Notes under the pieces: model-generated
Seen by the model: the letters and a program-made list of their open reading frames with translations, nothing else
Told to the model about the DNA's origin: nothing
Database searches by the model: none
In this document: positions 36,320 to 43,701 of the stretch, in pieces
How the letters are laid out: the number at the start of each line of letters is the position of its first letter
How positions within the stretch are numbered: the first letter of the stretch is position 1
Made by a program: the position numbers and the translations under genes
Origin: Petroclostridium sp. X23
Lineage (GTDB): Bacteria; Bacillota; Clostridia; SK-Y3
Length of the DNA stretch: 64,000 nt
Direction: 5' to 3'
Assembly: GCF_030013905.1 (NCBI RefSeq)
Contig: NZ_CP124862.1
Coordinates: forward strand, 5,273,051 to 5,337,050

Positions 36320-36356
36320 GTGAGGAGTGGGGAGTGGGGAGTGGGGAGAGCATAAA
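36320..36356 (+). repeat. Heptamer repeat tract, locus 8
   Basis: Units GTGAGGA, GTGGGGA, GTGGGGA, GTGGGGA begin 14 bp after the peptidase stop. A short reverse unit (TTTCCAC) follows at 36360. Confidence 0.8.
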
Positions 36357-36405
36357 GACTTTCCACTGCTTGCTTAGTGATTATTAATGTAAAATATCAA
36401 TAATA

Positions 36406-36555
36406 TATAGGAGGATGTGAAAAAGTCCGATTCGGCACATAGAGAAAATCGAACTTGGGGACTGTACCTGCTGTTTGCCCGGTTTTGGCATAACAGAGGG
36501 ACTGTCCCCATGTTTGATTTTCGACCAATTAAGCACTTTTTCACATCCTCCTATA
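36406..36555. repeat. GGGGAC/GTCCCC palindromic element, copy D, with perfect terminal inverted repeats
   Basis: The ends, ATAGGAGGATGTGAAAAAGT (36407-36426) and its exact reverse complement (36535-36554), give 20-21 bp perfect terminal inverted repeats. The interior pairs AAATCGAACTTGGGGACTGT with GACTGTCCCCATGTTTGATT imperfectly. It is non-coding and the best-preserved copy of the family, and looks like a miniature mobile element. Confidence 0.8.
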
Positions 36556-36564
36556 GAGTAATAA

Positions 36565-38630
36565 CTCACATTCAGCATGAATAAATTACCATGCATTATT
36601 TATGTAAACTTGAATGGAATTTAGAACTTTTGGCGAATCTCTTTTATATACAAAATTATAGGAGTGATTCGTATGGCAAAAGCTTCAAAGAAGTCACATA
36701 AACACAAAAGAAATAAAAAGCGTAAAATTACTATACTGCATCCGGCAAAAGTAGAGCAACCTTTGATCCTTCCTTTTGCTTTACTGCTTGCAAACAAGTT
36801 TTTAAAACTCATTGGTTTTGTTGAATTCATAGATGGTAGTGTTGAATGGGATGAAAGTCATTGGAAAGTGTCTCCCGGTAATTTAGCTAAGGCCGTGATA
36901 TTGGCAACATTTATGCAGGTACGAGCCCCACTTTACAGGATCAAGCGGGCATTTGCCGGTTATGATACTGAAGCATTGTTTGGCAAAGGGGTTATGCCAG
37001 AACACTTAAATGACTATTCCATCGCACGTGCATTAGACCGAATCAGTGAAGCTAAACCTGAAGGATTGTTTTCATCTATCTGTTTGTCTATGTACAGCGT
37101 GTTTCATATTGCTTTCAATCGGCTGCATTCTGATACAACAACATTGTCCTTTTATGGGCAATATATGTGCGACGATGCGCCGGAGGGTGCTTTGAACATC
37201 ACCAAAGGATATAACAAGGATCACCTTCCGCATTGCAAACAGGCCGTAGTAGGTAAGATTGTCAATGAACATGGTATTGCCGTAGCCAGTTCAACTATGG
37301 ATGGAAATACTTCCGATATTGAATGGAATCAAAAAGCCTTAGCCCTTACAAAGCAAATATTCGGAGATTGTTTGAATGAAGTAACTTATATTGCTGACTC
37401 TAAGCTTATTAATCTGCCAACGTTCAAGCAGCTTACCGATCCAGACAACAGGATACGGTTCATATCGCGGTGTCCTGCAAATTTTTACGGCAAGGTTGCC
37501 GGAAGACTGATCGAGAAAGCTTATAAATTTGATCAATGGACTGATATCGGTCAGATAGGTTCTGGCAAGAACGCATGTACCTATGAAATGCAGGAGTTTA
37601 TGGAGGCTGTTGAAAATTGTGATACCCGGTTTATTGTTGTCCGCAGTAGTGCGGGAAAAGATCGTTTTGAGCATAAGCTGGAGAAGCAACGTATGGAGCT
37701 TAAAAAAGATATCCTGACATTATCGGGCAAAGTATTTGTTTGTGAAGCGGATGCCCGTGAAGAGTGGGCTCGCTTTGAAAAAGCTCACAAGAAGAGTCTT
37801 TTTCTATTTGACGTCTGTTTCAAGGAAGAAAAAACAGAAAAAAGACCACGTGGTAATCCGGGAAAAAATCCTAAACCTCCAGTTATCGTAATATCTTGGC
37901 GTGTAACTGTACACATACAAGCAGAAAATGCTACAGCTGTGGAGAAACTAAAACACGAAGAAGAATGCTTCGTGCTGATCACAAGTATTCATGAGACAGA
38001 ATTTGATGGCAAGGAGATCCTCCGTCAGTACAAAGAACAAACTGTTGTTGAGGCGCAGTTTAGACTGTTGAAAGAACCTGCACTTGCAGCTTCAATCTTT
38101 TTAAAAACGCCAGAGCGAATTAATGCCTTGGTCATGCTCATGAACATCTCACTTCTGATTCGTGCAATTGTTCAGTACAAGATTCGTAAAAGTATCAATG
38201 AATCAGAAGAGGAGCTTCCACGTATTGGCTGGAATAACAAGAAGCTTGAAAACCCTACCATCAAATATGTGCTTGAAGCTTTAGAAAAAGCATACTTTGT
38301 GAAAGAACAAGAAGATACCTACAGTTATGGGTTTTATAGCGAACACCAACAATTAACTGTAACAACAGTGCTGGAACTGCTAGATATAGACATTGAAGAA
38401 TTCTTAGAATGACAGTTAACACGACATCCATAGTAATCTCGAAAATGTATTATTAATAAAAGGGATATATTGGGTTGCCGGAGTTAGTGGTATACCTTGG
38501 TTCAGTGCGCTTTTTTTACGTAAGCTATGGTAAATCCACTAATTCTGACCGTAATCATGCTCATTAGCAAGTTGATATATCGCTACGCAACATAAAAGGG
38601 TAGTGGTAATTTATTCATGCTGAATGTAAG
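36565..38630 (+). mobile_element. Complete IS1634-family insertion sequence
   Basis: A 2066-bp element bounded by inverted repeats. The left end is CTCACATTCAGCATGAATAA and the right end is the reverse complement CTTACATTCAGCATGAATAA (continuing ATTACCA), about 27 bp with one mismatch. A 6-bp direct repeat TAATAA flanks both ends (36559-36564 and 38631-38636) as target duplication. It contains one intact transposase. About 190 bp between the transposase and right end is non-coding. The clean ends and duplication suggest recent insertion. Confidence 0.92.
36673..38412 (+). CDS. IS1634-family DDE transposase
   Basis: A 579-residue transposase. The N-terminal 130 residues are a basic DUF4277-like DNA-binding region starting MAKASKKSHKHKRNKKRK. 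The DDE catalytic core includes HSDTTTLSFYG (first Asp), TYIADSKLI (second Asp) and the late YKEQTVVEAQFRLLKEP region holding the Glu. The layout fits the IS1634 branch of the IS4 superfamily. ATG 36673 is 8 bp from GGAG; a GTG at 36664 abuts that site. The frame is uninterrupted, so the element may be active. Confidence 0.92.
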   Translation: MAKASKKSHKHKRNKKRKITILHPAKVEQPLILPFALLLANKFLKLIGFVEFIDGSVEWDESHWKVSPGNLAKAVILATFMQVRAPLYRIKRAFAGYDTEALFGKGVMPEHLNDYSIARALDRISEAKPEGLFSSICLSMYSVFHIAFNRLHSDTTTLSFYGQYMCDDAPEGALNITKGYNKDHLPHCKQAVVGKIVNEHGIAVASSTMDGNTSDIEWNQKALALTKQIFGDCLNEVTYIADSKLINLPTFKQLTDPDNRIRFISRCPANFYGKVAGRLIEKAYKFDQWTDIGQIGSGKNACTYEMQEFMEAVENCDTRFIVVRSSAGKDRFEHKLEKQRMELKKDILTLSGKVFVCEADAREEWARFEKAHKKSLFLFDVCFKEEKTEKRPRGNPGKNPKPPVIVISWRVTVHIQAENATAVEKLKHEEECFVLITSIHETEFDGKEILRQYKEQTVVEAQFRLLKEPALAASIFLKTPERINALVMLMNISLLIRAIVQYKIRKSINESEEELPRIGWNNKKLENPTIKYVLEALEKAYFVKEQEDTYSYGFYSEHQQLTVTTVLELLDIDIEEFLE

Positions 38631-38634
38631 TAAT

Positions 38635-38672
38635 AAAAAAGTGACAGCCAGTTTTGGCTGTCACTTTTTTAT
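38635..38672 (+). terminator. Terminator downstream of the insertion sequence
   Basis: AAAAAAGTGACAGCC pairs with GGCTGTCACTTTTTT around AGTTTT. It is a strong bidirectional terminator. It lies just outside the IS right end and may be the original terminator of the M16 peptidase gene, now separated from it by the insertion. Confidence 0.85.
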
Positions 38673-38699
38673 TGTTCTATTAGTACAAGTTAAACAAGC

Positions 38700-38727
38700 A
38701 CTAATAGTTTGTGTTGTACATACAATG
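38700..38727 (+). promoter_or_regulatory. Candidate mother-cell sporulation promoter of dpaA
   Basis: CATACAAT at 38719-38726 equals the sigma-E -10 consensus and resembles the sigma-K type. AC at 38700-38701 lies 17 bp upstream, as in sigma-K promoters, while the -35 of sigma-E is only weakly matched. Dipicolinate synthase genes are mother-cell expressed in Bacillus, which supports the site. Confidence 0.4.
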
Positions 38728-38769
38728 TAATAGATTAATGAACATACGCAAATTTGTGGAGGTGACTAT

Positions 38770-39645
38770 ATGAAGAACAAAAAGAGCTTTTCAGTCATTG
38801 GAGGGGATTTGCGCCAAGTAAAGATGGCAAATGGACTTGCGCAGGACGGTTATGATGTCAAAGCTTTTGGCTTTAATAATATAGAATTTCATCCAAGTAT
38901 TATACAAGTCAACAGTATTCAAGAAGCAATAGACGGAGCAGATGTGATTATTGCACCTCTGCCGTGTACCCTTGATAATGAAACCGTAAATGCTCCTTTT
39001 TATGATGAAAAAATCTTTTATAAGGATTTATTTAAAAAAATCTCCAAAAATCAGCTTTTTGTAGGAGGAAAACTGGGTGAGAAAATTAATAATCTCGCAA
39101 AGGTATATAACATCTATGTAGTAGATTATTTTGAGAGAGAAGAATTAACAGTTTTAAATGCAATACCTACTGCAGAAGGAGCGATACAAATCGCGATGGA
39201 AGAAATGCCTATCACAATACATAGTAGTAACTGTCTTATTTTAGGATATGGAAGAATCGGAAGAATTCTTTCGAAGATGCTTTGGGGACTTGGTGCAAAT
39301 GTTACTGTGGAAGCAAGGAAGTACGAAGATTTAGCATGGATAAAAAGCTTTGGTTATAATGGAATACATTTAAATGAGTTAACTACGGTGATAGGGGATT
39401 ATGATGTAATATTTAATACAATACCAAGTGTAGTACTTGACACGGATATTCTATCAAAGATTGATAAAGAATGTTTGGTCATTGATTTGGCGTCTAAACC
39501 AGGGGGAGTTGATTTTGAGATGGCAAGGAATATAGGGATAAAAACGATTTGGGCTTTATCCCTTCCAGGGAAAGTAGCCCCTAATACGGCAGGAGATATT
39601 ATAAAAGACACCATTTTTAACATTATCTATGAATTGGGGGTATAG
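38770..39645 (+). CDS. dpaA: Dipicolinate synthase subunit A
   Basis: A 291-residue DpaA (SpoVFA). The N-terminal KSFSVIGGDLRQVKMAN and the Rossmann motif LILGYGRIGRILSKML at about 155 mark the dehydrogenase-like subunit. With DpaB it makes dipicolinic acid from dihydroxytetrahydrodipicolinate for the spore core. The start ATG 38770 has GGAGGTGA upstream. The gene pair shows the organism makes heat-resistant endospores. dpaB follows after 2 bp. Confidence 0.95.
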   Translation: MKNKKSFSVIGGDLRQVKMANGLAQDGYDVKAFGFNNIEFHPSIIQVNSIQEAIDGADVIIAPLPCTLDNETVNAPFYDEKIFYKDLFKKISKNQLFVGGKLGEKINNLAKVYNIYVVDYFEREELTVLNAIPTAEGAIQIAMEEMPITIHSSNCLILGYGRIGRILSKMLWGLGANVTVEARKYEDLAWIKSFGYNGIHLNELTTVIGDYDVIFNTIPSVVLDTDILSKIDKECLVIDLASKPGGVDFEMARNIGIKTIWALSLPGKVAPNTAGDIIKDTIFNIIYELGV

Positions 39646-39647
39646 TT

Positions 39648-40238
39648 ATGGATTTGAAAAATCGGACAATTGGATTTGCACTAACAGGTTCATTTTGTAC
39701 ATTTAAGAAAGTAATGCCGGAAGTCGTTAATCTAATGAATGAAGGGGCTAAAGTCATTCCCATAATGTCTCAAAATGCATATCAAATGGATACAAGGTTT
39801 GGTAAAGCCAAAGAATTTATACAACAATTTGAAGAAATAACAGGGAACAAAGTGATCAGTACAATAGAAGAAGCTGAGCCGATAGGTCCTAAAGCATTGC
39901 TTGACGCAATCGTTATTGCACCATGCACAGGAAATACTATCGGAAAAATAGCAAATGCAGTTACCGATACCAGTGTAACCATGGCTGCAAAAGCTCATTT
40001 AAGAAATCAGAAGCCGGTAATCGTAGCAGTTTCTACAAATGACGGATTAAGTATGAATGCAAAGAATATTGCTTTACTACTTAATTCAAAGAATATCTAT
40101 ATGGTTCCTTTTCAGCAAGATGATCCGATAAAAAAGCAAAACTCGATTGTTGCTAAGATGGACTTGATTTTACCGACTGTTAAAATGGCACTCAGCGGAC
40201 AGCAGATTCAACCAATACTGTTAGGTTCAGAAGAATAA
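39648..40238 (+). CDS. dpaB: Dipicolinate synthase subunit B
   Basis: A 196-residue DpaB (SpoVFB), a flavoprotein-like subunit. TIGFALTGSFCTFKKVMPE opens the family domain, and IAPCTGNTIGKIANAVTDTSVTMAAKAHL is the conserved flavin-binding-type region. It is encoded directly after dpaA and certainly co-transcribed with it. In Bacillus the pair is followed by asd-dapG-dapA; here those genes are missing, and a divergent metA and then tepA follow. Confidence 0.95.
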   Translation: MDLKNRTIGFALTGSFCTFKKVMPEVVNLMNEGAKVIPIMSQNAYQMDTRFGKAKEFIQQFEEITGNKVISTIEEAEPIGPKALLDAIVIAPCTGNTIGKIANAVTDTSVTMAAKAHLRNQKPVIVAVSTNDGLSMNAKNIALLLNSKNIYMVPFQQDDPIKKQNSIVAKMDLILPTVKMALSGQQIQPILLGSEE

Positions 40239-40242
40239 AAAA

Positions 40243-40287
40243 TGTCAGGGGGATGGGATTGTTGTCAACAACCCCGTCCCCCTGACA
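40243..40287. terminator. Bidirectional hairpin between dpaB and metA
   Basis: TGTCAGGGGGATGGG pairs with a near reverse complement CCCCGTCCCCCTGACA around TTGTTGTCAACAA, itself palindromic. It lies between convergent genes and probably terminates both, though the T run is short. Confidence 0.6.
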
Positions 40288-40322
40288 CCCCTTAATTTGT
40301 GCAAAATTTTGTAGATTTGCTC

Positions 40323-41246
40323 TTATTCAATTTCATTCACATCATAAGGTGTCTCTTGATATACATAGTAGTTCAGCCAATTGGAGAACAGCAGATTTGC
40401 ATGAGATCTCCACTTTACAATCGGAGGCTTAGACGGATCGTCATCTTGAAAATAATTTTTTGGGACTGCGATAGGGAGACCTTTATTAGCATCGCGATCA
40501 TACTCACCTTTTAAAGTCAAGGGATCATACTCCGAATGACCGGTTACAAATATTTGGCGTCCGCCTCTTGTTGCCACGATATAGACGCCGGCAATCTTTG
40601 ACTCAGATAATATCTCAAGGCCGTCAATGTTTTCAATATCTTCTCTTCTAATTTCAGTGTGTCGTGAATGGGGAGCGTAAAAAACGTCATCAAATCCTCG
40701 GAAAAGTTTAACATTTTTTTTATTAATAACATGCTCAAATACACCAAACATCTTCTCGGAAAGTGGGTATTTGTCAACGTTATAATGATAGTACAGGCCT
40801 GCTTGAGCACCCCAGCATATGTGGAAGGTAGAAGTTACATTATGAAGAGACCATTCCATGATCTGCTTCAGCTCTTCCCAGTATTCTATCTGTTCAAAGT
40901 CCATTTGCTCCACAGGTGCTCCGGTAATAACCATTCCATCATATTTTTTATGTTTAATATCATCAAATGCTTTATAAAAAGTAAACAGATGCTCTTCAGA
41001 AGTATTCTTTGACTTATAGGTTTTTGTATGTAAAAACTCTATCTCTACCTGAAGAGGTGTATTGCCAAGCAGACGGAGAAGCTGGGTTTCGGTTGAAATT
41101 TTTGTTGGCATCAAATTTAATATAATAATTTTAAGCGGACGAATATCCTGATGAGCAGCACGATTTTCCGTCATTACAAATATATTTTCATTATTAAGGG
41201 TTTCAAATGCAGGTAGATTATCAGGTATTTTAATGGGCATATTCAT
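40323..41246 (-). CDS. metA: Homoserine O-acyltransferase MetA, probably acetyl-CoA type
   Basis: A 307-residue MetA that activates homoserine for methionine synthesis. The catalytic Cys144 is in HICWGAQAG. His and Glu of the triad lie in VTGHSEYD and nearby. The specificity position reads Glu113 in TGAPVEQM. In this family a Glu there is associated with acetyl-CoA use, and Gly with succinyl-CoA use. It is the only minus-strand gene of the window, inserted between dpaB and tepA. It has its own promoter; no S-box-like riboswitch is visible upstream. Confidence 0.93.
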   Translation of the reverse strand: MNMPIKIPDNLPAFETLNNENIFVMTENRAAHQDIRPLKIIILNLMPTKISTETQLLRLLGNTPLQVEIEFLHTKTYKSKNTSEEHLFTFYKAFDDIKHKKYDGMVITGAPVEQMDFEQIEYWEELKQIMEWSLHNVTSTFHICWGAQAGLYYHYNVDKYPLSEKMFGVFEHVINKKNVKLFRGFDDVFYAPHSRHTEIRREDIENIDGLEILSESKIAGVYIVATRGGRQIFVTGHSEYDPLTLKGEYDRDANKGLPIAVPKNYFQDDDPSKPPIVKWRSHANLLFSNWLNYYVYQETPYDVNEIE

Positions 41247-41279
41247 ACTCCTTTTGCTTTTTAGAAATAATATGTATTA

Positions 41280-41308
41280 AGTATAGCAAATATGAAGGTG
41301 ATTTACAA
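41280..41308 (-). promoter_or_regulatory. Promoter of metA
   Basis: On the minus strand, -35 TTGTAA (41308-41303), a 17-bp spacer and -10 TATACT (41285-41280). The leader is only about 30 nt, too short for a SAM riboswitch, and leads to an AAAGGAG site. Confidence 0.6.
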
Positions 41309-41439
41309 CGCATAAATACGCGAGTAAAAACTTAAGATGTGAAATAAATATGTAACGTGTAAGAATATTTTAAAGTATGGTTCTGCATACTATTATTAGT
41401 TGCTCGATGGATTTTACTAAAGCTGACAGGAGTGGAATA

Positions 41440-42246
41440 ATGCTTGACAGAAAAGAAGAAAACAAAGTAACCTTTACGAAGATGCAGGATGATAAAAATA
41501 AAAAGAATGAATCTGAAGAAGTCAAAGCAGAAATAATTAAAGAATTTGGTGCTTCAAACGTTAAAAGTTCTAAAGGAAATATTCATTGTTTGACAATCAT
41601 CGGACAAATTGAAGGGCATATTACTCTTCCGCCGCAAAATAAAACAACAAAATATGAGCATGTGATTCCTCAATTGGTTGCTATTGAAGAGAATGATGAA
41701 ATTGACGGACTGCTGGTAATATTAAATACCGTTGGTGGAGATGTGGAAGCCGGATTGGCTATTTCGGAAATGATTGCCAGTATGGAAAAGCCAGCCGTAT
41801 CCATTGTATTAGGAGGCGGACACAGTATAGGTGTGCCGTTAGCAGTATCGACTAGATATTCTTTTATAGCACCTTCAGCGACCATGACCATTCATCCAAT
41901 CAGGATGACGGGGCTGGTCATTGGAGTGCCGCAGACTTTTGAGTATTTTGATAAAATGCAGGAAAGAGTAGTACAGTTTGTTACAAAGAATTCGCAAATA
42001 TCAAGAGAAAAATTCAGAGAGCTCATGCTTAAGACAGGAGAATTGGCAAATGATGTAGGTACTGTGCTTTTTGGGCAGGATGCGGTAAAAAATGGGCTCA
42101 TTGATGAGGCGGGAGGATTGTCTGCGGCACTCAAAAAATTATATGAATTAATTGCAGAGAGAAGAAAAAAGATAGAAATTGAAAATAAGGAAAAACTAAA
42201 TGGTATGCAAGAAGGTGCCGATAATATAGAAAAGAACAATACCTAA
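41440..42246 (+). CDS. tepA: ClpP-like serine protease TepA
   Basis: A 268-residue ClpP/crotonase-fold protein of the TepA (YmfB) type. VLGGGHSIGVPLAVS carries the nucleophile Ser, and MTIHPIRMTG the His. The first 50 residues are charged and variable. ATG 41440 follows ACAGGAGTGG; an upstream ATG at 41377 lacks a site. In Bacillus TepA is linked to export of proteins and spore formation. It is followed by ylzJ as in Bacillus, supporting the assignment. Confidence 0.9.
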   Translation: MLDRKEENKVTFTKMQDDKNKKNESEEVKAEIIKEFGASNVKSSKGNIHCLTIIGQIEGHITLPPQNKTTKYEHVIPQLVAIEENDEIDGLLVILNTVGGDVEAGLAISEMIASMEKPAVSIVLGGGHSIGVPLAVSTRYSFIAPSATMTIHPIRMTGLVIGVPQTFEYFDKMQERVVQFVTKNSQISREKFRELMLKTGELANDVGTVLFGQDAVKNGLIDEAGGLSAALKKLYELIAERRKKIEIENKEKLNGMQEGADNIEKNNT

Positions 42247-42278
42247 CCTAAAGAGAATGATCAGGAAAGGGCGATAAA

Positions 42279-42503
42279 ATGGTTATTTATTCTATTATGC
42301 CTCATGAAGTCATCTTTTCTCAGACAGAAGAACATCCTCAAAAAACACAGCATATTACATATAGGGGACAAACACTTGCGGTTACTCAAGTTGCGGCAAA
42401 TCAATGCCGTGTGGACCGTATTATTACGACCAACTTAAAAGCATATTTGGACCCCGGGCTGCAGCCTGGGACAATTATTGAGTATGATATCAAGACTATT
42501 TAA
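42279..42503 (+). CDS. ylzJ: YlzJ-like protein
   Basis: A 74-residue protein. VIYSIMPHEVIFSQ at the N-terminus and the small hydrophobic core fit the YlzJ-like family, found between tepA and spoIIIE in sporulating Firmicutes. Function is unknown. No membrane segment is seen. It lies 32 bp after tepA, so it is probably in its operon. Confidence 0.8.
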   Translation: MVIYSIMPHEVIFSQTEEHPQKTQHITYRGQTLAVTQVAANQCRVDRIITTNLKAYLDPGLQPGTIIEYDIKTI

Positions 42504-42516
42504 GTTATTATTAGAA

Positions 42517-42585
42517 GTGAGGAGTGGATAGTGGGGTGTGTAGAGACAAGAAAAACTTCTCACACCGCACTATCCACTCCTCACT
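42517..42585. repeat. Heptamer repeat hairpin, locus 9
   Basis: Forward units GTGAGGA, GTGGATA, GTGGGGT, GTGTAGA oppose reverse units (TCTCACA, CCGCAC, TATCCAC, TCCTCAC). It begins 13 bp after the ylzJ stop. Confidence 0.8.
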
Positions 42586-42679
42586 TAATGATTATTGATG
42601 CAAATAACTTATAATCCTCTATAAGTTATTTAGTCTTAGGACTTTTATATGGATTATTTTCCAATGATATGGTATATTA

Positions 42680-42710
42680 AAGATGTTGGCATTTTGCCGG
42701 CATCTTTTAT
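42680..42710 (+). terminator. Hairpin with T run upstream of uppP
   Basis: AGATGTTGGCA pairs with TGCCGGCATCT through two G-U pairs, followed by TTTATT. It lies about 37 bp before uppP, downstream of a TATATT box near 42673. It could be a terminator for upstream RNA or an attenuator. Confidence 0.55.
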
Positions 42711-42746
42711 TATGATGATTTTTATTAGATGATTAGGGGTGTTGAA

Positions 42747-43586
42747 ATGAATATTTTTATCGCAATTATTCTAGGTATTGTGCAGGGATTGACCGAGTTT
42801 CTTCCGGTTAGCAGTTCAGGGCACCTGGTGATTTTTCAAGAATTGTTTGGAATGAATGATTTAGAGGAAAGTCACCTTTTATTTGACACGATGCTGCATT
42901 TGGGAACTATAGTATCGGTATGTTTAGTGTACTATAAAGACATATATCATTTGGTAAAAGAATTCTTTGGGTTGCTCGGTGATATCCCAAAAGGAAATGT
43001 CAATATTGATTCATCACCTTACAGAAGAATGATTTTACTGCTCATTACTGCAACCATTCCGGCAGTGATCATTGGGTTTGCGTTTAAAGATTTCTTTGAA
43101 ACGATGTTTAAATCTATTCGTGTTGTAGGTTTTACGTTATTGTTTACAGGTCTTTTGTTATGGATTACCAATAAGCTGATATCAGGGTCTAAAGATGAGT
43201 CAAATGCAAAGTATTCTAATGCATTTGTTGTGGGAATATTTCAAAGTATGGCCATTATGCCCGGCATATCGCGTTCAGGTTCTACGATCGTAGGCGGTTT
43301 GTTAAATGGCTTTCAAAAAGAATTTGCAATTAAGTTTTCTTTTCTGATGTCTATTCCGGCTGTTTTAGGTGCTGCGGTGCTGCAAGTGCCGGACTTGCTT
43401 GAACAAGGTTTTGAAAGTGCTGAGTTATTACCATTCCTAATTGGTACGGTTGCTGCGGCTATTACAGGCTTTGTTGCTATTAAGTTCTTGATTAACTTAC
43501 TTAACAAGGGAAAATTATATATGTTTTCTTACTACTGCTGGATAGTAGGAAGCCTTGTTATTATATATAGCTTGCTTATGAAATAG
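42747..43586 (+). CDS. uppP: Undecaprenyl-diphosphatase UppP (BacA)
   Basis: A 279-residue polytopic membrane enzyme that recycles undecaprenyl diphosphate. The two signature blocks are GIVQGLTEFLPVSSSGHLV near the N-terminus and IMPGISRSGSTIVGGLL near residue 175. ATG 42747 follows AGGGGTG; a start at 42729 would precede that site. It completes the UppS-UppP lipid carrier theme but is separated from uppS by 29 kb. Overexpression of this family gives bacitracin resistance in other bacteria. Confidence 0.95.
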   Translation: MNIFIAIILGIVQGLTEFLPVSSSGHLVIFQELFGMNDLEESHLLFDTMLHLGTIVSVCLVYYKDIYHLVKEFFGLLGDIPKGNVNIDSSPYRRMILLLITATIPAVIIGFAFKDFFETMFKSIRVVGFTLLFTGLLLWITNKLISGSKDESNAKYSNAFVVGIFQSMAIMPGISRSGSTIVGGLLNGFQKEFAIKFSFLMSIPAVLGAAVLQVPDLLEQGFESAELLPFLIGTVAAAITGFVAIKFLINLLNKGKLYMFSYYCWIVGSLVIIYSLLMK

Positions 43587-43594
43587 AATGAAAT

Positions 43595-43680
43595 TGGTTC
43601 ACGGTTCACGGTTCACGGTTCACAGCCTGAGGATGTATATGTTTCCTTCTGCTGTGAGCTGTGAACCGTGAACTGTGAAC
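43595..43680. repeat. Heptamer repeat hairpin, locus 10
   Basis: The left arm is TTCACGG repeated (about four units) and the right arm is its reverse complement (CTGTGAGCTGTGAACCGTGA and onward), with about 26 nt of loop. Read on the minus strand the units are GTGAACC, the same class as GTGAATA. The hairpin fills the gap between uppP and spoIIIE. Confidence 0.85.
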
Positions 43681-43701
43681 TATCTAGATAAGGTGGTCAC
43701 A

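Noticed and set aside
40299..40514. A 71-codon plus-strand frame after dpaB
   Set aside because: It lies opposite the metA C-terminal coding sequence and lacks a ribosome binding site.
41247..41376. A SAM riboswitch for metA
   Set aside because: The leader is only about 30 nt and no S-box core is visible.
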